From contig NZ_FNCT01000017.1 in assembly GCF_900100495.1 (NCBI RefSeq), positions 57,425 through 121,424 of the forward strand: a stretch of 64,000 nt of DNA. The letters are read 5' to 3'. This document shows, one piece after another, positions 17,504-26,265 of the stretch. How positions within the stretch are numbered: the stretch's first letter is position 1; each line of letters begins with the position of its first letter. This stretch comes from Pseudomonas benzenivorans. GTDB taxonomy: Bacteria > Pseudomonadota > Gammaproteobacteria > Pseudomonadales > Pseudomonadaceae. The notes beneath the pieces were generated by a model that was not told where the DNA came from, ran no database searches, and was given only the letters and a program-made list of their open reading frames with translations. The position numbers and the translations under genes were made by a program.

Positions 17504-17932
17504 ATGACCCTCGTGCTGCCGATCACGCTGTGCAGCCTCTTCACCGTCCTCGGCGGTTGGCATTTCTATTGGGCGTTTGGCGGTCGGTTGGCGGCGAGTG
17601 CCGCCATTCCGGAAGTCGACGGGCGGCCGACTTTCACGCCTTCGGGTTTCGCAACCGTGCTGGTTGGCCTGGCGCTGGTTGCCTGTGCCGCGCTGATTGC
17701 CGCCACTGCCGGCCTGCTGCCTGTCCCGGTTCCAGGGCGGATCCTGGCCTGGCTCTGTTATGCCTTGGCGTTTGTCCTGGGTGCTCGTGCGATCGGCGAT
17801 TTCCGCCTGGTCGGGTTCTTCAAGCGGGTGCGTGGCAGTCGTTTCGCATCGCTCGACACCTTCGTCTATTCGCCGCTCTGTCTCGCACTCGCCGTTGGCG
17901 TCTTGCTGGTGGGCAGCCGGCCGGCCAGCTGA
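17504..17932 (+). CDS. DUF3995 membrane protein
   Basis: 142 residues and four hydrophobic segments with the DUF3995 pattern: GGWHFYWAFGG near the N-terminus, a Pro-rich loop (RPTFTPSGFATVLVG), two central membrane helices, and a C-terminal block SRFASLDTFVYSPLCL. Inner-membrane protein of unknown function. Its ATG overlaps the stop of a 9-codon reading frame (17478-17507) that has a better GGAG ribosome binding site, so the gene may be translated by coupling to this mini-frame. A large palindrome lies just upstream. Confidence 0.82.
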   Translation: MTLVLPITLCSLFTVLGGWHFYWAFGGRLAASAAIPEVDGRPTFTPSGFATVLVGLALVACAALIAATAGLLPVPVPGRILAWLCYALAFVLGARAIGDFRLVGFFKRVRGSRFASLDTFVYSPLCLALAVGVLLVGSRPAS

Positions 17933-18246
17933 TGATGGGCGCCGACGTCCTAGCCGCAGGCGCGGAGTAACGCTCAGCCGGCGCGCGCAGGCCTGAAGTG
18001 GCCATCTCCGGCGTTGTCGCCCGCTCTGCGGGCGGAACAACCGTTCGCCAGAAGTTCCCCGCCTCGTAGCTTTCTGCAAAAACTCCAGAGCTTTTCGCAA
18101 GAAGTGGTCATCGTTCTGCCACTAAATTCCGCCATCCACTTGCGTCGTGGTGCGGGCCGGCCGTCTCGATGGTCGGACCCACGTATCTGCGCTAGACCGA
18201 TAGTAGTGGTTCTCACAACAACAGTTTTCACACGAGGATGGGCGTG
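17933..18246. other. intergenic region and putA leader
   Basis: 314 bp between the DUF3995 gene and putA. It should hold the putA promoter. The last 35 bp are A-rich and contain ACAACAACAG upstream of the GAGGA ribosome binding site, close to but not a full AAnAAnAA Hfq/Crc motif. No other gene is visible. Confidence 0.55.
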
Positions 18247-21200
18247 ATGTTCAAAGCCAGTCACGTCTTGCAGGACGAGTTCCTTAGCCGGATCTCTGCC
18301 GCCAAGGCCGCCGATTTTTTCCCTGTCATCAGCGCCAACTACAGCGTTGACGAGGCAGCCTATCTCTCCGAGCTGCTGCAGCTCGCCGACCCCAGCGAAG
18401 CCGGTATCGCGGCGATCCGCCGCAGTGCCCGCAGCCTGATCGAGAACGTGCGCAGCCGCGACAACGCCGTCGATACCCTCGACGCCCTGCTGCGCCAGTA
18501 CAGCCTCGACACCCAGGAAGGGCTGATGCTCATGTGCCTGGCCGAGGCGCTGCTGCGCGTGCCGGATGCCGCCACCGCCGATGCGCTGATCCGCGACAAG
18601 CTCTCCGCCGCCGAGTGGGAACGCCACCTCGGCAAGAGCGACAACGTGCTGGTCAACTTCGCCGCCTGGGGCCTGGTGATGACCGGCAAGGTGGTCGACC
18701 CGGAAACCGCCGACGGCCGCCCGAAGAACGTGCTCGGCAAGCTGATCCAGCGCTCCGGCGAGCCGGTGATCCGCGCGGCGATGAACCAGGCGATGAAGCT
18801 GATGGGCAAGCAGTTCGTGCTCGGCCGCAGCATCGCCGAGGCGCTGAAGAATGGTCGTCCGCAGCGCGAGAAGGGCTACACCTATTCCTTCGACATGCTC
18901 GGCGAGGCGGCGCTGACCGCGGCGGACGCCGAGAAGTACATGGCCGACTACCGCAAGGCCATCGACACCGTCGGCGCCGAGCCGCAGGTCGGTCCGGGGC
19001 CGAAGCCGTCGATCTCGATCAAGCTCTCCGCCCTGCACCCGCGTTACGAAGTGGCGCAGCGCGAGCGCGTGCTGACCGAGCTGTTCGCCAATGTACGCGA
19101 GCTGGCGATCCGCGCGCGCAAGCTGGGCGTGGGCATCTCGGTGGACGCCGAGGAGGCCGACCGCCTGGAGCTGTCGCTGGAACTGTACGAGAAGCTGATG
19201 CGCGACCCGGCCATCGCCGGCTGGGGCGAGTTCGGCCTGGTGGTGCAGGCCTATTCCAAGCGCTGCCTGCCGGTGCTGGTGTGGCTGTGCCTGCTGGGCA
19301 AGGAACTCGGCGCGAAGATGCCGCTGCGCCTGGTCAAGGGCGCCTACTGGGACACCGAGATCAAGCAGTGCCAGGTCCAGGGCCTGGACGGCTACCCGGT
19401 ATTCACCCGCAAGGAAGGCACCGACACCTCCTATTTGGCCTGCGCGCGCTTCCTGCTGTCGGAGTTCACCCGCGGGGTGATCTACCCGCAGTTCGCCAGC
19501 CACAACGCCCACACCGTCAGCTGCATCCTGGCGATCGCCGCCGAGCAGCAGGCGCCGCGCGAGTTCGAGTTCCAGCGCCTGCACGGCATGGGCGATGCGC
19601 TGTACGACACGGTGCTGGAGCAGCACCGCAAGACCGTGCGCATCTACGCCCCGGTCGGCGCGCACAAGGACCTGCTGCCGTACCTGGTGCGGCGCCTGCT
19701 GGAGAACGGCGCGAACTCCTCGTTCGTCCACCAGTTGGTCGACCCGAGCACGCCGGTCGAGGCCCTGCTCGATCACCCGGTGACGCAACTGCGCGCGTTC
19801 AAGACCCTCGGCAACGACAAAATCCCCCTTCCGCCTGCGCTGTTCGGTGCCGCGCGGAAAAACTCCCAAGGCCTCAATATGAACATTCAAGCGTCGTGGA
19901 ATGAGCTCGAACTCGCCTATCAGCCGCACCTCAACCGTCAATGGCAAGCCGCGCCGGTGATCGATGGGCAGAAACTGTCCGGCACCGTGCAGCCGGTGCG
20001 TTGCCCCTACGACCTGAGCAAGCAGGTCGGCAGCGCCCAGTTCGCCAGCGCCGCCCAGGCCGCCCAGGCGCTGGAGGTGCTGCACGGCGCCTGGCCGCGC
20101 TGGAACGCCACCGCCATCGACAGCCGCGCGAGCATCCTCGAACGCCTGGCCGACCTGCTCGAAGCCAACCGCGCCGAGCTGATGGCGCTGTGCACCCTGG
20201 AAGCCGGCAAATCCCTGCAGGACGGCATCGACGAAGTACGCGAGGCGGTGGACTTCTGCCGCTACTACGCCCAGCAGGCACGCCTGCGCCTCGGCCGCGA
20301 AGAGCTGCAGGGCCCGACCGGCGAGCGCAACGAGCTGTTCCATGAAGGTCGCGGCATCTTCGCCTGCGTCAGCCCGTGGAACTTCCCGCTGGCCATCTAC
20401 CTGGGGCAGATCGCCGCCGCCCTGGTCGCCGGCAACTGCGTGCTGGCCAAGCCGGCCGAGCAGACCAGCCTGATCGCCGCGCGCGCCCTGGAACTGATGT
20501 TCGAAGCCGGCCTGCCGACCGACGTGATCGCCTTCCTGCCGGGCGACGGCGCCACCCTCGGCGGCGTGTTCTGCCGCGATGCGCGCGTCGCCGGCGTGTG
20601 CTTCACCGGCTCGACCGACACCGCGCGGATCATCAACCGCCAGCTGGCCGAGAAGCCCGGCCCGATCGCCGCGCTGATCGCCGAGACCGGCGGGCAGAAC
20701 GCGATGATCGTCGACTCCACCGCGCTGCCCGAGCAGGTGGTCAAGGATGCCGTGCAATCGGCCTTCACCAGCGCCGGCCAGCGCTGCTCGGCGCTGCGCG
20801 TGCTGTACGTGCAGGCCGACATCGCCGAGCGCGTGCTGGATCTGCTCAAGGGCGCCATGGCCGAGCTGAAGGTCGGCCCGACCCATGTGCGCGTCAGTGA
20901 TGTCGGCCCGGTGATCGATGCCGAAGCCAAGGCCGGCCTCGATGCGCATATCGCCCGGCTCAAGGGCGAGGGCAAGCTGATCGCCGAAGCGCCGCTGCCG
21001 GCCGGCCTGGACGGCCATTTCGTCGCCCCGGTGGCGTTCGAGATCGGCGGCATCGACGAGCTGCAGAAAGAGAACTTCGGCCCTGTTCTGCACGTGGTGC
21101 GCTTCCAGGCCAGCGAGCTGGACCAGGTGGTCGGCGCGATCAACGCCACCGGCTACGGCCTGACCCTCGGCGTGCACAGCCGCAACGAGGAAACCGCGCG

Positions 21201-21426
21201 GCGCATCGAGCAATTGGCGCGGGTCGGCAACCTCTACGTCAACCGCAACCAGATCGGCGCGGTGGTCGGCGTGCAGCCGTTCGGCGGCTGTGGCCTGTCC
21301 GGCACCGGGCCGAAGGCCGGCGGGCCGAGCTACCTGCTGCGCTTCGTCAACGAGCGCACCACCTCGGTGAACACCACGGCGGTGGGCGGCAACGCCTCGC
21401 TGCTGTCGCTGGCCGACCAGGACTGA
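18247..21426 (+). CDS. putA: bifunctional proline dehydrogenase/glutamate-semialdehyde dehydrogenase
   Basis: 1,059 residues from the ATG at 18247 (MFKASHVLQ), preferred over an ATG three codons upstream because related pseudomonad proteins start this way and GAGGA precedes it. The proline dehydrogenase barrel covers about 130-440 (KLSALHPRYE, LVKGAYWDTEIK). The aldehyde dehydrogenase domain covers about 540-1,010 with Glu in IAETGGQN and the catalytic Cys847 in AGQRCSA. It converts proline to glutamate through a channelled intermediate, passing electrons to quinone at the membrane. It lacks the N-terminal ribbon-helix-helix domain of the roughly 1,320-residue trifunctional PutA, so it should not repress its own operon. 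putP follows. Confidence 0.97.
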   Translation: MFKASHVLQDEFLSRISAAKAADFFPVISANYSVDEAAYLSELLQLADPSEAGIAAIRRSARSLIENVRSRDNAVDTLDALLRQYSLDTQEGLMLMCLAEALLRVPDAATADALIRDKLSAAEWERHLGKSDNVLVNFAAWGLVMTGKVVDPETADGRPKNVLGKLIQRSGEPVIRAAMNQAMKLMGKQFVLGRSIAEALKNGRPQREKGYTYSFDMLGEAALTAADAEKYMADYRKAIDTVGAEPQVGPGPKPSISIKLSALHPRYEVAQRERVLTELFANVRELAIRARKLGVGISVDAEEADRLELSLELYEKLMRDPAIAGWGEFGLVVQAYSKRCLPVLVWLCLLGKELGAKMPLRLVKGAYWDTEIKQCQVQGLDGYPVFTRKEGTDTSYLACARFLLSEFTRGVIYPQFASHNAHTVSCILAIAAEQQAPREFEFQRLHGMGDALYDTVLEQHRKTVRIYAPVGAHKDLLPYLVRRLLENGANSSFVHQLVDPSTPVEALLDHPVTQLRAFKTLGNDKIPLPPALFGAARKNSQGLNMNIQASWNELELAYQPHLNRQWQAAPVIDGQKLSGTVQPVRCPYDLSKQVGSAQFASAAQAAQALEVLHGAWPRWNATAIDSRASILERLADLLEANRAELMALCTLEAGKSLQDGIDEVREAVDFCRYYAQQARLRLGREELQGPTGERNELFHEGRGIFACVSPWNFPLAIYLGQIAAALVAGNCVLAKPAEQTSLIAARALELMFEAGLPTDVIAFLPGDGATLGGVFCRDARVAGVCFTGSTDTARIINRQLAEKPGPIAALIAETGGQNAMIVDSTALPEQVVKDAVQSAFTSAGQRCSALRVLYVQADIAERVLDLLKGAMAELKVGPTHVRVSDVGPVIDAEAKAGLDAHIARLKGEGKLIAEAPLPAGLDGHFVAPVAFEIGGIDELQKENFGPVLHVVRFQASELDQVVGAINATGYGLTLGVHSRNEETARRIEQLARVGNLYVNRNQIGAVVGVQPFGGCGLSGTGPKAGGPSYLLRFVNERTTSVNTTAVGGNASLLSLADQD

Positions 21427-21583
21427 GAGTTTTTTCACAAGCTCTGAATCGAAGACTGGCGAGTGTCTAGCGGCACGCGTCCGTCGTCGCATCGGCGGGG
21501 CTAAAACCCCGCTACCAGGCGCCCGCCACGAGCGGTCGCCTTCCGCCAACCAAGGGCGCGGGTCCACTCCCCGTAGCCTGGAT

Positions 21584-21592
21584 AACAACAAA
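21584..21592 (+). promoter_or_regulatory. candidate Hfq/Crc A-rich motif before putP
   Basis: AACAACAAA lies directly before the GAGAGGGGAG ribosome binding site of putP. AAnAAnAA motifs at this place are bound by Hfq with Crc in pseudomonads to block translation when preferred carbon sources are present. Site use here is inference. Confidence 0.6.
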
Positions 21593-21610
21593 CGAGAGGG
21601 GAGTCCCCCA

Positions 21611-23128
21611 ATGACAGCTAGTACTCCAATGCTTGTCACCTTCGTGGTGTACATCGCAGCCATGGTGCTGATCGGCCTGGTCGCCTATCTGCGCACCAAG
21701 AATCTTTCCGATTACATCCTCGGTGGTCGCAGCCTTGGCAGTTTCGTCACGGCATTGTCCGCTGGCGCTTCCGATATGAGCGGCTGGCTGCTGATGGGCC
21801 TGCCGGGTGCGGTCTACATGTCCGGCCTGTCCGAAGGCTGGATCGCCATCGGCCTGATCGCCGGTGCCTACCTGAACTGGCTGTTCGTCGCCGGCCGCCT
21901 GCGCGTGCAGACCGAGCACAACGGCAACGCCCTGACCCTGCCGGACTACTTCACCAACCGCTTCGAGGACAACAGCCGCATCCTGCGGATCTTCTCCGCG
22001 CTGGTGATCCTGCTGTTCTTCACCATCTACTGCGCCTCGGGCGTGGTGGCCGGCGCGCGCCTGTTCGAAAGCACCTTCGGCATGTCCTACGAGACCGCGC
22101 TGTGGGCCGGTGCCGCGGCGACCATCGCCTACACCTTCATCGGTGGCTTCCTCGCGGTGAGCTGGACCGACACCGTGCAGGCGACGCTGATGATCTTCGC
22201 CCTGATCCTCACCCCGGTGGTGGTGCTGATCGCAACCGGCGGCGCCGACACCACCTTCGCCGCCATCGAGCTGCAGGACGCCACCAACTTCGACATGCTC
22301 AAGGGCGCCACTTTCGTCGGCGTGATCTCGCTGATGGCCTGGGGCCTGGGCTACTTCGGCCAGCCGCACATCCTCGCGCGCTTCATGGCCGCCGACTCGG
22401 TGAAGTCGATCCCGGCCGCCCGGCGCATCTCCATGACCTGGATGATCCTGACCCTGGCCGGTGCGGTGGCCGTCGGCTTCTTCGGCATCGCCTACTTCTC
22501 GGCCCATCCGGAGCTGGCCGGTGCGGTGACCGAGAACCCGGAGCGGGTGTTCATCGAGCTGTCCAAGCTGCTGTTCAACCCGTGGATCGCCGGCATCCTG
22601 CTCTCCGCCATCCTCGCCGCGGTAATGAGCACCCTGAGCTGCCAGTTGTTGGTCTGCTCCAGCGCCCTGACCGAAGACTTCTACAAGGCCTTCCTGCGCA
22701 AGGGCGCGTCGCAGGCCGAGCTGGTCTGGGTCGGCCGGGCCATGGTGCTGCTGGTGGCGGTGATCGCCATCGCCCTGGCCGCCAACCCGGAAAACCGCGT
22801 GCTGGGCCTGGTCTCCTACGCCTGGGCCGGCTTCGGCGCCGCCTTCGGCCCGGTGGTGATCCTGTCCCTGGTGTGGAAGCGCATGACCCGCAACGGCGCC
22901 CTGGCCGGCATGCTGATCGGTGCCTTCACCGTGATCCTGTGGAAGAACTTCATGGGCCACCTGGGCCTGTACGAGATCATCCCCGGCTTCATCTTCGCCA
23001 GCCTCGGCATCCTGGTGTTCAGCCTGCTGGACAAGGCGCCGTCGGCCAGCATGCTCAAGCGCTTCGCCGCCGCCGAGCAGGAGTACCAGGAAGCACACAA
23101 CGGCGCACAGCCAGTACTCGCCCGCTGA
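21611..23128 (+). CDS. putP: sodium/proline symporter
   Basis: 505 residues with about 13 membrane segments, sodium:solute symporter family. Signature elements of PutP are visible: SAGASDMSGWLLMGLPGA in segment 2, GGRSLGSFVTALSAG before it, and YFGQPHILARFMA in the middle. It imports proline with sodium for the PutA enzyme encoded 184 bp upstream. A strong ribosome binding site (GAGGGGAG) and an adjacent A-rich motif precede the ATG. A hairpin with a T-run follows about 100 bp after the stop. Confidence 0.96.
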   Translation: MTASTPMLVTFVVYIAAMVLIGLVAYLRTKNLSDYILGGRSLGSFVTALSAGASDMSGWLLMGLPGAVYMSGLSEGWIAIGLIAGAYLNWLFVAGRLRVQTEHNGNALTLPDYFTNRFEDNSRILRIFSALVILLFFTIYCASGVVAGARLFESTFGMSYETALWAGAAATIAYTFIGGFLAVSWTDTVQATLMIFALILTPVVVLIATGGADTTFAAIELQDATNFDMLKGATFVGVISLMAWGLGYFGQPHILARFMAADSVKSIPAARRISMTWMILTLAGAVAVGFFGIAYFSAHPELAGAVTENPERVFIELSKLLFNPWIAGILLSAILAAVMSTLSCQLLVCSSALTEDFYKAFLRKGASQAELVWVGRAMVLLVAVIAIALAANPENRVLGLVSYAWAGFGAAFGPVVILSLVWKRMTRNGALAGMLIGAFTVILWKNFMGHLGLYEIIPGFIFASLGILVFSLLDKAPSASMLKRFAAAEQEYQEAHNGAQPVLAR

Positions 23129-23667
23129 TTCATCCTCGCCTGCAGCCGGTCGTCTGCAGGTGGGGTTCCCCGAGCCAGGATTTCATGCTGATGCCCGGCT
23201 CGGGCCCACGACGACCCGATAGTGCTTCGCCGGTCCACACCCTCGGGTGTCGGGCCGGTTTTTTTTGCTCTGTACCAGAAGGCTGTTGCATACGCCGGTT
23301 GTCCCGATATGGGCCACGAACTTGGTAGGGTGCGCCGTGCGCACCGTCGCGCGATTGCTACATCTCGCCCTTATGAGGGAGAGGGGAGCAAACCGCTCCT
23401 ACAAGGAATTGCTGCATGCAACACATAGCTGGGACATAGTTTTTTTTGCCGCGGTAGACCAACGGCGCGGTGCGCGGCGCCGTTGCCTGCTATTCCTACC
23501 AGCATGCCCCGCCGAAGCAGGGCAGCGGCTTGGGCCCGCGTCGCGATGCGGGGCAACAGGCCGAAAGGTATGGTCGGACTGGCGGATTTGGAAGAATGGC
23601 GGCCCTCTCCCAGGTAATCGCTGCCGACTCAGTGACCGCCATCACGCAACCTGAGTAGGGCGAGACC
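23129..23667. other. intergenic region, 539 bp, with terminator and repeats
   Basis: Holds the putP terminator (23230-23266), then a repeat segment ending at 23441 whose minus-strand end reads CTATGTCCCAGCTATGTGTT, related to the element at 11137. Inside is a GTAGGGTGCGCC-type repeat. The last 200 bp have no obvious features except the GYD gene ribosome binding site. No convincing gene. Confidence 0.6.
23230..23266 (+). terminator. intrinsic terminator after putP
   Basis: A hairpin with core CACCC TC GGGTG, extended by CCGGTCC / GGGCCGG, is followed by eight T. Almost the same sequence, including the preceding GCTTCG, recurs at 24024-24060. Confidence 0.85.
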
Positions 23668-23958
23668 ATGGCCACCTTCATCACGCTACTGAACTTCACC
23701 GATCAGGGCATCCGCTCGGTCAAAGACTCACCGGATCGCTACCTGGCCTTCAAGGCAATGGCCGAGGGACTGGGCCTGGCGGTCAAGGCGGTGTACTGGA
23801 CCGTCGGCAGTTACGACCTGGTGCTCATCGTCGAGGGGGACGAGGAGGCCGCCACCAGCGCGCTACTGAAAGCCGGTTCGCTCGGCAATGTGCGGACGCA
23901 GACGCTGCGCGGGTTCTCCGAGCCGGAGTTCCGGCGAATTATCGGCAACATGCCGTAG
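23668..23958 (+). CDS. GYD domain protein
   Basis: 96 residues, full length for the GYD family (dimeric ferredoxin-like alpha/beta fold). Diagnostic parts: ITLLNFTDQGIRSVKDSPDR at the start, VYWTVGSYDLVLIVEG in the middle, and GFSEPEF near the end. Function is not established. It is preceded by AGGGCGAG and followed by its own terminator, so it is monocistronic. Cytoplasmic. Confidence 0.9.
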   Translation: MATFITLLNFTDQGIRSVKDSPDRYLAFKAMAEGLGLAVKAVYWTVGSYDLVLIVEGDEEAATSALLKAGSLGNVRTQTLRGFSEPEFRRIIGNMP

Positions 23959-24023
23959 CACCTGCTGAATGCCTTGCCGCAGACGCATGGCATAAATGCT
24001 GCGGCCGATCCCATAGAGCTTCG

Positions 24024-24060
24024 CCGGTCCGCACCCTCGGGTGTCGGGCCGGTTTTTTTT
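24024..24060 (+). terminator. intrinsic terminator after the GYD gene
   Basis: CCGGTCCGCACCC TC GGGTGTCGGGCCGG followed by eight T; a near-duplicate of the putP terminator at 23230-23266, differing at one base in the hairpin. Confidence 0.85.
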
Positions 24061-24066
24061 GGTTCA

Positions 24067-24193
24067 TCGCGGTTCCCCCGTAGGAGCGGCCCACGGCCGC
24101 GAACTGACCGGCCAGACCGCTGATCGCGGGCATGGGACTGTGCGTCCCCCCGCTCCTACAAGAGTGCGGGCTGCTCTGCCATGGACCCGTAGG
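24067..24193. repeat. REP-type dispersed repeat (copy 1)
   Basis: 127 bp with GTAGGAGCGGCC at one end and CCCCGCTCCTAC inside, forming partial inverted arms. The reverse complement matches 35900-36025 almost end to end, and part recurs at 62604-62694. No coding capacity. Confidence 0.75.
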
Positions 24194-24248
24194 GGAACGC
24201 CGGGGAACCGCGGCGGCCACTCGGACCCCGCTGCGCAGATTCTGCCGC

Positions 24249-25127
24249 TCAGCCGGCCTCCCGGCTCAGCCAGTCGAAGAACGCCTTGACCGGCGGATGG
24301 CGCTCGCGCCCCGGCACGCACAGGGTGCTGTAGCCGGCGCCGGGTACGCTGATCTCCGCCCGGTAGGGCTGTAGCAGGCCGCTGGCCAGGCTCTCGGAGA
24401 CCAGGATCGAGCTGGCCAGGACCAGGCCCTGGCCGGCGATGGCGGCCTGCAGCGCATAGTGTTCCTCGTCGTACTCGCGGCGGGTCGCGCTCTCCAGCCA
24501 GTCCACCCCGGCCGCCGCGCACCAGGCCTGCCAGCTGCGCTCGTAGAGCAGCGCGTTGCGCCAGCGCACGCAGATCAGCGTCGGCTGGGCCGGGTCGAGG
24601 CGTTCGAGCAGGCTCGGCGCGGCGTAGACGGCGAAGCATTCGTCGAGCAGGCACTGGCTGTGCAGCCGCGGGTAGCTGCCGAAGCCGTAGCGGATCACCA
24701 GGTCGATGCTGGCGTCCTGGTGCAGGTCGAGCAGCTCGGTGCTGGTGTCCAGGCGCAGGCTGATGCCGGGGTGGGCGCTGTAGAAGCGGCCGAGCCGCGG
24801 GATCAGCCAGAGCGCGGCGAAGGCCGGGGTGGTGGAGAGCGTCAGGCTGCCGCTGCTGTGCTGCGGGCGCAGGCTGTCGACGCTCTGCGCCACCTCGAGC
24901 AGGGCGCCGTGCAGGCTGTGGAACAGCCGTTCGCCGCATTCGGTGAGGCGCACCTGGCGCGGCAGGCGCTGGAACAGCGGCACGCCGAGCCAGGCTTCCA
25001 GCGCCTTGATCTGGTGCGACACCGCCGTCGGGGTGACGGCCAGCTCCGCGGCGGCGGCCTTGAAGCTCTGCTGGCGGGCGGCCGACTCGAAGGTGCGCAG
25101 GGCGGTCAGCGGTAGCTTGGCGAACAT
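24249..25127 (-). CDS. LysR family regulator (GcvA-like)
   Basis: 292 residues. The winged helix-turn-helix is at the N-terminus (LTALRTFESAARQQSFKAAA, then AVSHQIKALEAWLGVPLF) and the periplasmic-binding-like effector domain fills about 90-290 (LTLSTTPAFAALWLIPRL). It is transcribed divergently from the azoreductase gene across 140 bp, so control of azoR and the SMR gene is likely by position. LysR proteins of this subgroup respond to diverse small molecules; the effector is unknown. Confidence 0.9.
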   Translation of the reverse strand: MFAKLPLTALRTFESAARQQSFKAAAAELAVTPTAVSHQIKALEAWLGVPLFQRLPRQVRLTECGERLFHSLHGALLEVAQSVDSLRPQHSSGSLTLSTTPAFAALWLIPRLGRFYSAHPGISLRLDTSTELLDLHQDASIDLVIRYGFGSYPRLHSQCLLDECFAVYAAPSLLERLDPAQPTLICVRWRNALLYERSWQAWCAAAGVDWLESATRREYDEEHYALQAAIAGQGLVLASSILVSESLASGLLQPYRAEISVPGAGYSTLCVPGRERHPPVKAFFDWLSREAG

Positions 25128-25267
25128 GCGGTGCCTCTTGGCTGAACTGAATTCATCTGGAAAGACTATTCCTCATTTGTCCCGGTGCGCCCGGCTGACT
25201 AGCTTAGCTCCTGCATCTTGAGGCGTCTCGGCGTTCCGCCGAGAGCCATGGCAGAGGGAGTTTAGCG

Positions 25268-25906
25268 ATGAAAAGAATTCTGGCAGTAAACGGCAGCCCG
25301 CGCGGCGAGCGCTCTCATTCGCGGCGCCTGTTGGAGTCCTTCCTGCAGGCTTGCGTTGCCGAGCAGGGCGAGGTCGAGGTGCTGCGCCGCGAGGTCGGCC
25401 GGGGCAACCTGCCGCATGTCGATGAGGCCTGGATCGCCGCTGCCTTCCACCCGCAGCCCGCGCAGCGCCCGGCGCCGATGCAGGCCGCCCTGGCGCTCAG
25501 CGACGAGTTGATCGACGAGCTGTTCGCCGCCGACCGCCTGGTGATCGCCGCGCCCATGTACAACTTCGCCATCCCCAGCGGGCTGAAGGCCTGGGTCGAC
25601 CAGATCGTGCGCATCGGCCGCACCTTCGACTTCATCCCCGACGACCCGCAACAGCAGTACCGGCCGCTGCTGCACGGCAAGTCGGCGCTGATCATCACCA
25701 GCCGCGGCGATCGCGGCTATGGCGCGGGCGGGGTCAACGCCGCGCTGAACCACGCCGACGTCTACTTGCGTGCGGTGCTGGGGCTGATCGGCATCGAGCG
25801 GGTCGCGGTGGTGGCGGTGGAGAACGACGAGTTCGGCGGGCTGGCCTTCGCCGACTCCTACCACGCCGCCGAGCGCGAGCTGGCGGAACTGGCCGCGAAC
25901 TTCTGA
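25268..25906 (+). CDS. azoR: FMN-dependent NADH:quinone/azo reductase
   Basis: 212 residues with a flavodoxin-like fold. FMN-binding elements are visible: NGSPRGERSHSRRL at the N-terminus, the AzoR signature PMYNFAIPSGLKAWVDQIVR in the middle, and TSRGDRGYG after it. Reduces quinones, azo compounds or nitro groups by two electrons with NAD(P)H in the cytosol. Preceded by a good AGGGAG ribosome binding site and followed after 10 bp by an SMR transporter gene, so the two form an operon probably under the divergent LysR regulator. Together they may defend against quinones or cationic toxicants. Confidence 0.92.
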   Translation: MKRILAVNGSPRGERSHSRRLLESFLQACVAEQGEVEVLRREVGRGNLPHVDEAWIAAAFHPQPAQRPAPMQAALALSDELIDELFAADRLVIAAPMYNFAIPSGLKAWVDQIVRIGRTFDFIPDDPQQQYRPLLHGKSALIITSRGDRGYGAGGVNAALNHADVYLRAVLGLIGIERVAVVAVENDEFGGLAFADSYHAAERELAELAANF

Positions 25907-25916
25907 GGAGCCGCCG

Positions 25917-26222
25917 ATGGCCTGGATATTCCTGCTGGTCGCGGCGTTCTTCGAGGTGCTGTTCGCCATGGGCATGAAGTACGCCGATGGCTTCACCCGC
26001 CTCGCGCCAAGCGCGCTGGTGGTGCTGGCGGCGATCGCCGGCATCTACTTCCTGACCCTGGCGCTGCGCGAACTGCCGGTGAGCATCGCCTACCCGATCT
26101 GGACCGGCATCGGCACCCTCGGCACCGTCGTGCTGGGCACCGTGCTGCTGGGCGAGACGCTTGGCCCGGGCAAGCTGCTGGCCATCGGCCTGATCGTCGC
26201 CGGGGTGGCGGGGCTGAAGTAG
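25917..26222 (+). CDS. small multidrug resistance family transporter (SugE/Gdx-like)
   Basis: 101 residues with four membrane helices and the conserved membrane glutamate in LLVAAFFEVLFAMGMKY. The start MAWIFLLVAAFFEV and the block GFTRLAPS are closer to the SugE/Gdx branch, which exports guanidinium ion, than to EmrE. Assignment between guanidinium and quaternary ammonium specificity is not certain. No guanidine riboswitch is visible, because the gene lies 10 bp after azoR. It functions as a dual-topology dimer in the inner membrane. Confidence 0.85.
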   Translation: MAWIFLLVAAFFEVLFAMGMKYADGFTRLAPSALVVLAAIAGIYFLTLALRELPVSIAYPIWTGIGTLGTVVLGTVLLGETLGPGKLLAIGLIVAGVAGLK

Positions 26223-26230
26223 CACGAAGG

Positions 26231-26258
26231 GCAGGGGGCCGGTATCTCGGCCCCCTGC
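26231..26258. terminator. bidirectional hairpin between convergent genes
   Basis: GCAGGGGGCCG (26231-26241) pairs perfectly with CGGCCCCCTGC (26248-26258) around a 6-base loop, inside the 43-bp gap between the SMR and peroxiredoxin stops. No T-run. Confidence 0.65.
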
Positions 26259-26265
26259 ATTGCCC

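Noticed and set aside
17974..21663. A 1,229-residue open frame on the minus strand across putA
   Set aside because: It is the antisense shadow of the GC-rich putA gene, has no known domains, and is rich in Gln, Ala, Arg and His as such shadows usually are.
25906..25917. Possible guanidine riboswitch for the SMR gene
   Set aside because: Only 10 bp separate it from azoR; there is no room for a riboswitch.
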